This document shows positions 29,527 through 33,832 of a stretch of DNA of 33,832 nucleotides, in pieces. The DNA is from Candidatus Woesearchaeota archaeon. Its GTDB lineage: Archaea > Nanobdellota > Nanobdellia > SCGC-AAA011-G17 > GW2011-AR20. The position numbers and the translations under genes are program-made. Position 1 is the stretch's first letter, and every line of letters begins with the position of its first letter. The notes under the pieces are model-generated. The model did no database searches, was not told the origin of the DNA, and saw only the letters and a program-made list of their open reading frames with translations. Location: positions 1 through 33,832 of the forward strand of contig JAGVYZ010000017.1 in assembly GCA_018303025.1 (NCBI GenBank), given 5' to 3'.

Positions 29527-30309
29527 ATGCCAAAAAACCAGCCAAGAATAAATGAAGCTAAAAGAAGCGAAGTTGAAAAACTTAAAGAGTTGCTTAGAAA
29601 GTACTCTGTTATTGGTATTGCTGATTTAACTAGCTTGCCTTCCAGACAATTGCAAGCAATAAGAGCAAAATTAAAAAAAGAATTAACAATAAGAAATTTC
29701 AAGAAAAGATTTGTTAAAATAGCAATAAGTGAAATAAAAGCAGAAAAAGATTTATCATCTTTGGAGCCTTTTTTAAAAGATTCAAATCCAGCAATTTTAT
29801 TTTCAAATAATGATCCATTTAAATTATCAAAAGAAATCAGAAAATCAAAATCAAAGAGCAAAGCAAAGCCAGGGCAAAAAGCACCTCGTGATTTAATCAT
29901 AGAAGCAGGTCCTACTAATTTTACACCAGGCCCAATTATTGGAGAATTAGGCCAATTAGGAATAGTTGCAGCAGTAGAACAAGGAAAAATTGCAATTAAA
30001 AAAGATAAAGTCCTAGCTCATGAAGGCGAAGAAATTTCAGGAAAAGCAGCTGAATTATTATCAAAATTAGGTGTAGAACCAATGGAAATTGGTCTTAATG
30101 TATTAGTATTTTATGATAAAGGAACACTTTATAAAAAGGATATTTTGGATGTAGATGAAGCAGAATATATTAGAAGATTAGTGTTAGCTTATAGAGAAGC
30201 ATTAACATTGTCAGTATCAATAGAATATCCTACAAAAGATAATGTTTCAAAATTAATTGCAAAAGCAGACAATGAAGTTAAAGCAATAAAAAATAAAATA
30301 AAGTTATAA
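29527..30309 (+). CDS. rpl10: Ribosomal protein uL10 (P0)
   Basis: The stalk base protein that anchors L12. From the ATG at 29527 it has 260 residues: EVEKLKELLRKYSVIGIADL, TSLPSRQLQAIRAKLKKE, DLIIEAGPTNFTPGPIIGEL, and the spine helices YIRRLVLAYREALTLSV. The usual archaeal C-terminal tail, acidic and ending in a GLG.LFG motif for factor binding, is absent; the protein ends ADNEVKAIKNKIKL. An upstream in-frame GTG (29509) would add residues made only of repeat sequence. The start lies 1 nt after the uL1 stop and 7 nt after a repeat hairpin containing GAAGGGTGG, a possible Shine-Dalgarno. Confidence 0.94.
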   Translation: MPKNQPRINEAKRSEVEKLKELLRKYSVIGIADLTSLPSRQLQAIRAKLKKELTIRNFKKRFVKIAISEIKAEKDLSSLEPFLKDSNPAILFSNNDPFKLSKEIRKSKSKSKAKPGQKAPRDLIIEAGPTNFTPGPIIGELGQLGIVAAVEQGKIAIKKDKVLAHEGEEISGKAAELLSKLGVEPMEIGLNVLVFYDKGTLYKKDILDVDEAEYIRRLVLAYREALTLSVSIEYPTKDNVSKLIAKADNEVKAIKNKIKL

Positions 30310-30327
30310 TCAGGGAGGAAAATAAAA

Positions 30328-30615
30328 ATGGAGTATATGCACGCTGCAATGTTATTACACAAAGCAGGAAAGAAAATAGATGAAGAGCATATGACTAAAG
30401 TATTAACAGCAGTCAGTGTCACAATAGACCATGCTAAAATAAAGGCAATAGTCTCTGCATTAGACGGCGTTAATATTGATGAAGAAATAAAGAATGCATC
30501 AGCTGTAGTAGCATCAACACATGAAGCAAAAGTAGAGAAGAAAGAAGAGAAAAAGGAAGAAAAGAAAGTTGATGAAAGTGCGGCAGCCGCAGGTCTTGGA
30601 AGCCTATTTGGCTAA
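30328..30615 (+). CDS. rpl12: Ribosomal protein L12 (archaeal P1)
   Basis: A 95-residue stalk protein. The N-terminal dimerisation domain (MEYMHAAMLLHKAGKKIDEE, DGVNIDEEI) is followed by an Ala and Lys/Glu hinge and the factor-binding end AAAGLGSLFG. A Shine-Dalgarno AGGGAGGA precedes the ATG. With uL10 lacking its own tail, L12 would carry all copies of the LFG motif on the stalk. Confidence 0.96.
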   Translation: MEYMHAAMLLHKAGKKIDEEHMTKVLTAVSVTIDHAKIKAIVSALDGVNIDEEIKNASAVVASTHEAKVEKKEEKKEEKKVDESAAAAGLGSLFG

Positions 30616-30658
30616 TTTTTTTCATTTTTAGCAACATGCTTAGAAATTTAGACGCAAA

Positions 30659-31501
30659 ATGGAAGAGAATAAAGAAAAAAGTAGTTTGAAGAAGGAAATA
30701 TCAGAGTTAAAAACAAGACTTAATGATATAAACCAAAAAAAAGAGCTTTTCTACAATAAAAAAGAAGAACTCAAGAAAAAAACTAATTCTTTAATTACTG
30801 AAATTAAATCATTAAAGGAAAATACATCTAGTTCTAAAGAGAATAAATCAAATAGGGATGAACTAAATAAAAAAGTTAAAACATTAGTTGAAGAAGCAAA
30901 AAAGCTCAATCAGGAAAAAAAAGATTTTATGCAAAAGCATAATATCATAAAAGACCCTTCTTCTATTAAAAGTTTGATTGACAGCATGCAGTATAAAATA
31001 GAAACAGAAGCTCTTTCAATGGAAAAAGAAAAATCAATGATGAAGAAAATAAAGGAATTAAGAAAAGAATATAGTGCTTCATCAGAACTAAAAAAAGTCA
31101 TTGATAAATTATCCCTAATATCAAAAGAAATAGATGAAACAAGACAAAAAGCAGATTCATTTCATAAAAAATTAACAGAAGGTTCTTCTGAACATTCTGA
31201 AAAATTTAAAGCTTTAAGCACAGAAATAGAAAAAATAAAGACAGAGGAAGAGGAAGCTTTCAAGAAATTTTTAGATTATAAAAAAGAATTCCTGGAAATA
31301 AACAATTCATTAAAGGAAAAACTAAAAGAATCAAGCAAATTCTCAGAAAGAACAGAAGAAACAAGAGAAAGGAAAAAAGAGACAAGAAAAGAGAAAAATA
31401 GTGAATTATTAAAAGAAAAAGCAAAAGACGTTGAAGAAAAGATAAAAACAAAGAAAAAACTTACAACAGAAGATTTACTTGCTTTCCAGTCTTCTGAATA
31501 G
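30659..31501 (+). CDS. Archaeal coiled-coil protein (COG1340-like)
   Basis: 280 residues, almost entirely coiled coil, with no hydrophobic segment. The end, TKKKLTTEDLLAFQ, matches the conserved C-terminus of the uncharacterised archaeal coiled-coil family COG1340. It follows L12 by 43 nt and may be part of the operon. A hairpin AGGTTT...AAACCT (31500-31520) sits at its stop codon and could end transcription. Confidence 0.75.
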   Translation: MEENKEKSSLKKEISELKTRLNDINQKKELFYNKKEELKKKTNSLITEIKSLKENTSSSKENKSNRDELNKKVKTLVEEAKKLNQEKKDFMQKHNIIKDPSSIKSLIDSMQYKIETEALSMEKEKSMMKKIKELRKEYSASSELKKVIDKLSLISKEIDETRQKADSFHKKLTEGSSEHSEKFKALSTEIEKIKTEEEEAFKKFLDYKKEFLEINNSLKEKLKESSKFSERTEETRERKKETRKEKNSELLKEKAKDVEEKIKTKKKLTTEDLLAFQSSE

Positions 31502-31579
31502 GTTTCCAAAAAGAAAACCTGAAAAGAAAGCGAAAAGTTGTAAAAACTCTTTAATTTAACAGTAAATATTTTCTTAATG

Positions 31580-31705
31580 CAGGTCGTTTGTTGGGTTCAT
31601 GAAAGGCGCAGCCCTTATGTCGTAAGGGATGCAGGTTTTGTTAACAGGTTCGTGAAGGTGTTAACCTTTTTTTCTCTAGCAGGGTCGTAAGGGGTGCAAC
31701 CCCTA
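31580..31705 (+). repeat. Repeat array H: partial and three complete hairpin copies
   Basis: Partial heads at 31580 and 31632. Complete copies at 31593-31617 (AAAGGC-GCA-GCCCTT, one imperfect pair), 31645-31668 (AAGGT-GTTA-ACCTT followed by seven T) and 31680-31705 (AAGGGG-TGCAA-CCCCTA). It is the densest and most diverged cluster in the window. Confidence 0.85.
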
Positions 31706-31715
31706 CACAGAAACA

Positions 31716-31723
31716 TTTATAAA
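31716..31723 (+). promoter_or_regulatory. TATA box of the large surface-protein gene
   Basis: TTTATAAA starting 11 nt after the last repeat. It predicts transcription near 31745 and a leader of about 40 nt with a strong Shine-Dalgarno. Confidence 0.65.
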
Positions 31724-31783
31724 AGACTACTTTGTAGTGTATACAAGATAAAATCTATACAAAATACATAGGGGGGTAAAACT

Positions 31784-33727
31784 ATGAAAAAATTATTTTT
31801 AGGATTAGTATTTGCATTATTCCTAGTAACAGGATTTGCAAGTGCAGCTATCCCAAGTATTACAGTAACAGGTCCAACATATACACCTTCAAATACTGTA
31901 GACTTAGGAGAAACAGTAACTGTAAAATATACAGTTGTAAATAGTGGCGCAACAGGAGCAGATTTAACTTTTACAAGCAATGAATTAAAATTAGGAGATT
32001 ATACTTTAGGAACTCCAACAATTGCGGGTAAAACAGTCGCAGCTGGTGCTACTGAAGACATAACCTTCCAAATAACAATTCCTTCTGAATCAAGAAGATC
32101 AGGAACTTATAATGGAATAGTTACAATAAAAGATGGAGCAGCTACACCAAATACAGACTCAAAAAATTATAATATTGTTGTAAAATCAAAGACAGCAATG
32201 AAAACTTCATTAACAAATGAAAAATTATCATTGAAAATGCCAGCAGATGAAACAACATATATTGCAAGTTATGAAATAACAAATACAGGTTCTGTAGAAT
32301 TATCAGGTTTGGCAGTTGAACAATCAGGAGATTTCTCAGATGGTTCTAATACAATAACAGTAAAACCATCAATAGGAAAAACATTATTAAATCCAGGTGA
32401 TACAACAACTGTTTCAATAGAGCTTAATGTTCCAAAGAAAACAGAAGTTAACATATACAATGGTAATATAACAGTAAAATCAGGAAACAATGTATTGAAA
32501 ACATCTGACTTACAAATAGAAGTAGAACCAAAAATGTGTAAAGACGGAAGAAGATCAGACAGTAATTCAATAACAAGTTCTAACACAGGAAACATAAGAG
32601 TTGAAATCGACAATCCAGATGATGGAGATGAATATGATGTAGGCGATGAAGTAGATGCAACTATTACAGTAACAAATTTCAAAGACAAAAAAATGGATGT
32701 AGTTGTAGAAGCAACATTATATGATATGACAGATGATAAAGAATTAGTTACAGTAGAAGACACATTATCATTAGATAAAAGAGGAGATGAAGACGACGAA
32801 CAATCTGTAGATTTAACATTACAAATTCCATTTGATGTAGAAAATGACAATGTAAGATTATTTGTCAAGGCATACGAAGATGGCGATGAAGATGTAAATT
32901 GTAACTATGAATCCATAGACCTGGATATAAATAGAGTAAACGATGATGTAAAAATTCAAAGCATTGATATGGATAAAACCAATTTTGAATGTGGAGAAAT
33001 GGGAACATTAAATGTAAATTTGTTTAATGCAGGTAAAAAAGACCAAACAAATGTAATTGCAATCTTAGAGAACACTGAATTAGGTTTAAGCTTGAGATCA
33101 GAAGCTCCATTCGAATTAAAAAAATTTGATAAAAATGGAAATTCAGCAACTCAAATGTTTACATTTACAATACCATTTGGTGCAAAAGAAAAGTCATATA
33201 CTTTAACAGCTAAAGCAAAATATGGTTCAAATAAAGAATCAGTAGCAATAAAAACAATAACAGTAGCTGGTTGTGTAGCAGTAAGAGCAGAAGTTACTCC
33301 AATGCAAGCTGAGATAAAAACAAGTGCTGGTTCAAAAATAAGTGTTCCTTTCAAGGTAAAGAGCAACTTAGGAACAGCATCTACATATAGTGTAGAAGTT
33401 TTATCAACAATTGCAGATTCAGTAACAAAGCAGGTATCAGTAGCTCCAAATCAGGAATCAACAAGTTTTGTTGAATTAACAGTTAAAGAAGGAACAGCAG
33501 CTGGAACATATCCAGTAAGCATTAACTTAAAAGATGCTGGAAATATTGTAGATACAAAAACAGTAAATGTTGTTGTAGGTGCAAGTTCTGGTTTCAATGA
33601 TGTAACTGGTTCAACAATAAGCAACTTGTTCAGTTCCAATAACAAATGGTTATTGATAGCTGGAAACGCAATCTTAGTAGTTTTAGTAATACTATTGATT
33701 GTAGCTTTAGTAAGAAGAAGAGATTAA
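31784..33727 (+). CDS. Large S-layer-like surface protein with Ig-like domains
   Basis: A 647-residue protein with a Sec signal peptide (MKKLFLGLVFALFLVTGFAS, cut near residue 21). Several beta-sandwich, CARDB/COG1361-like domains follow (about 22-130, 135-245, 265-375, 390-500, 505-600). Each has the pattern of extracellular archaeal proteins, such as VNSGATGADLTF, ITNTGSVELSGL, VTNFKDKKMDV and LFNAGKKDQTN. A Ser/Asn-rich neck, a transmembrane helix (about 622-643) and the tail RRRD close it. A strong Shine-Dalgarno, GGGGGG, is 7-8 nt upstream. It is probably a main envelope protein, given the good promoter and ribosome-binding site; that is inference. Confidence 0.85.
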   Translation: MKKLFLGLVFALFLVTGFASAAIPSITVTGPTYTPSNTVDLGETVTVKYTVVNSGATGADLTFTSNELKLGDYTLGTPTIAGKTVAAGATEDITFQITIPSESRRSGTYNGIVTIKDGAATPNTDSKNYNIVVKSKTAMKTSLTNEKLSLKMPADETTYIASYEITNTGSVELSGLAVEQSGDFSDGSNTITVKPSIGKTLLNPGDTTTVSIELNVPKKTEVNIYNGNITVKSGNNVLKTSDLQIEVEPKMCKDGRRSDSNSITSSNTGNIRVEIDNPDDGDEYDVGDEVDATITVTNFKDKKMDVVVEATLYDMTDDKELVTVEDTLSLDKRGDEDDEQSVDLTLQIPFDVENDNVRLFVKAYEDGDEDVNCNYESIDLDINRVNDDVKIQSIDMDKTNFECGEMGTLNVNLFNAGKKDQTNVIAILENTELGLSLRSEAPFELKKFDKNGNSATQMFTFTIPFGAKEKSYTLTAKAKYGSNKESVAIKTITVAGCVAVRAEVTPMQAEIKTSAGSKISVPFKVKSNLGTASTYSVEVLSTIADSVTKQVSVAPNQESTSFVELTVKEGTAAGTYPVSINLKDAGNIVDTKTVNVVVGASSGFNDVTGSTISNLFSSNNKWLLIAGNAILVVLVILLIVALVRRRD

Positions 33728-33760
33728 ACTTTTCTTTCTTTTTTTTATTTTTTATATTAA
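33728..33760 (+). terminator. Poly-T terminator after the surface-protein gene
   Basis: The stop codon is followed by CTTTTC, TTTC and two T-runs of eight and six. Archaeal RNA polymerase terminates at such tracts. Confidence 0.5.
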
Positions 33761-33795
33761 AAAAATGTTAAGCTTAAATTAAATAAAGAATTAAA

Positions 33796-33832
33796 ATGGT
33801 AAGAATATTAACAAAAGAAGAAATATTAGCAG
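33796..33832 (+). CDS. Start of a gene cut by the window end
   Basis: ATG at 33796 opens a frame reading MVRILTKEEILA to the last base. An AT-rich TATA-like stretch (about 33768-33782) lies at leaderless distance. Too short to identify. Confidence 0.5.
   Translation, partial: MVRILTKEEILA

Larger units (their letters stand above)
31502..31783 (+). other. Intergenic region before the large surface-protein gene
   Basis: 282 nt without a credible gene. It holds a hairpin at the upstream stop, a five-unit repeat cluster (31580-31705), the TATA box at 31716-31723, a stem ACTAC-TTT-GTAGT (31726-31738) at the predicted transcript edge, two short TATACAA repeats and the ribosome-binding site GGGGGG (31771-31776). 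Confidence 0.6.

Noticed and set aside
2160-31685. T-rich tract plus CAG before repeat heads (for example TTTTTTTAGCAG) resembles a eukaryotic 3' splice site.
   Set aside because: Archaea lack spliceosomal introns and no split gene is seen. The T-tracts fit archaeal termination sequences between repeat units.
2180-31705. The repeat head GGTTCR looks like a tRNA T-loop, suggesting tRNA-derived elements.
   Set aside because: The flanking bases do not form the five-pair T-stem with a seven-base loop, so the likeness is confined to six bases.

Overview
The window is AT-rich DNA from an archaeon. Direct evidence is archaeal EF-1A, ribosomal proteins uS10, eS28, eL24, eL8 (L7Ae), uL1, uL10 and P1-type L12, the RNA polymerase subunit RpoK, a proteasome beta subunit, the KH/beta-CASP nuclease aCPSF1, Mre11-Rad50, archease, diphthine synthase, archaeal GluRS, TATA boxes of the form TTTATAAA and a tRNA with bulge-helix-bulge introns. 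Short proteins, low GC and compact genes suggest a DPANN lineage (Woesearchaeota/Pacearchaeota-like). That placement is inference from style, not from a tree.

Layout. 1-645: 5' part of a GlmU-like nucleotidyltransferase (minus). 745-2028: secreted, membrane-anchored surface protein with a Gly-Tyr tract. 2298-4938: EF-1A, a YjdF-like membrane protein on the other strand, uS10 and tRNA-Ser(GGA) with two introns. 4942-8095: tandem Phd-like protein, then psmB and aCPSF1. 8288-13042: FHA-FHA-transglutaminase protein, small secreted proteins, and an archease / HExxH membrane protein / TrmI-like operon. 13070-15222: unknown gene divergent from a TrmB-type regulator, plus small membrane proteins. 15253-18445: mre11-rad50 operon (minus). 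18506-21006: small proteins, a JAMM-like protein, a DUF167 protein, rpoK and an Imm5-like protein. 21054-23002: operon eL8-eS28-eL24-dphB-lipoprotein (minus). 23003-24490: eroded stretch with a transposase remnant, a truncated NTF2-like gene and small ORFs. 24493-28546: gltX, a frameshifted small gene, a Q/P-rich zinc-ribbon protein and thrC. 28616-31501: uL1-uL10-L12-coiled-coil operon. 31784-33727: large surface protein. 33796 on: start of another gene.

The most unusual thing is a dispersed repeat family. A unit has a head reading CAGGTTCRTG followed by a small hairpin reading AAGGRTGCAAYCCTTA. I count ten complete copies and about a dozen head-only copies, all read on the + strand. In five places head-only units are stacked in front of a complete copy. 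Stem bases differ between copies but stay paired. Copies lie between genes, in frame inside archease and uL1, antisense inside a DUF167 gene, and flush against the start codon of aCPSF1. I do not recognise this family; its closest behavioural parallel is the coding-sequence-invading Rickettsia palindromic elements.

Many genes appear leaderless, with the TATA box centred 24-28 nt before the start codon, and this was used to choose several starts. RNA maturation recurs: tRNA introns, archease (activator of the RtcB ligase that joins tRNA exons), a TrmI-like methyltransferase and aCPSF1.
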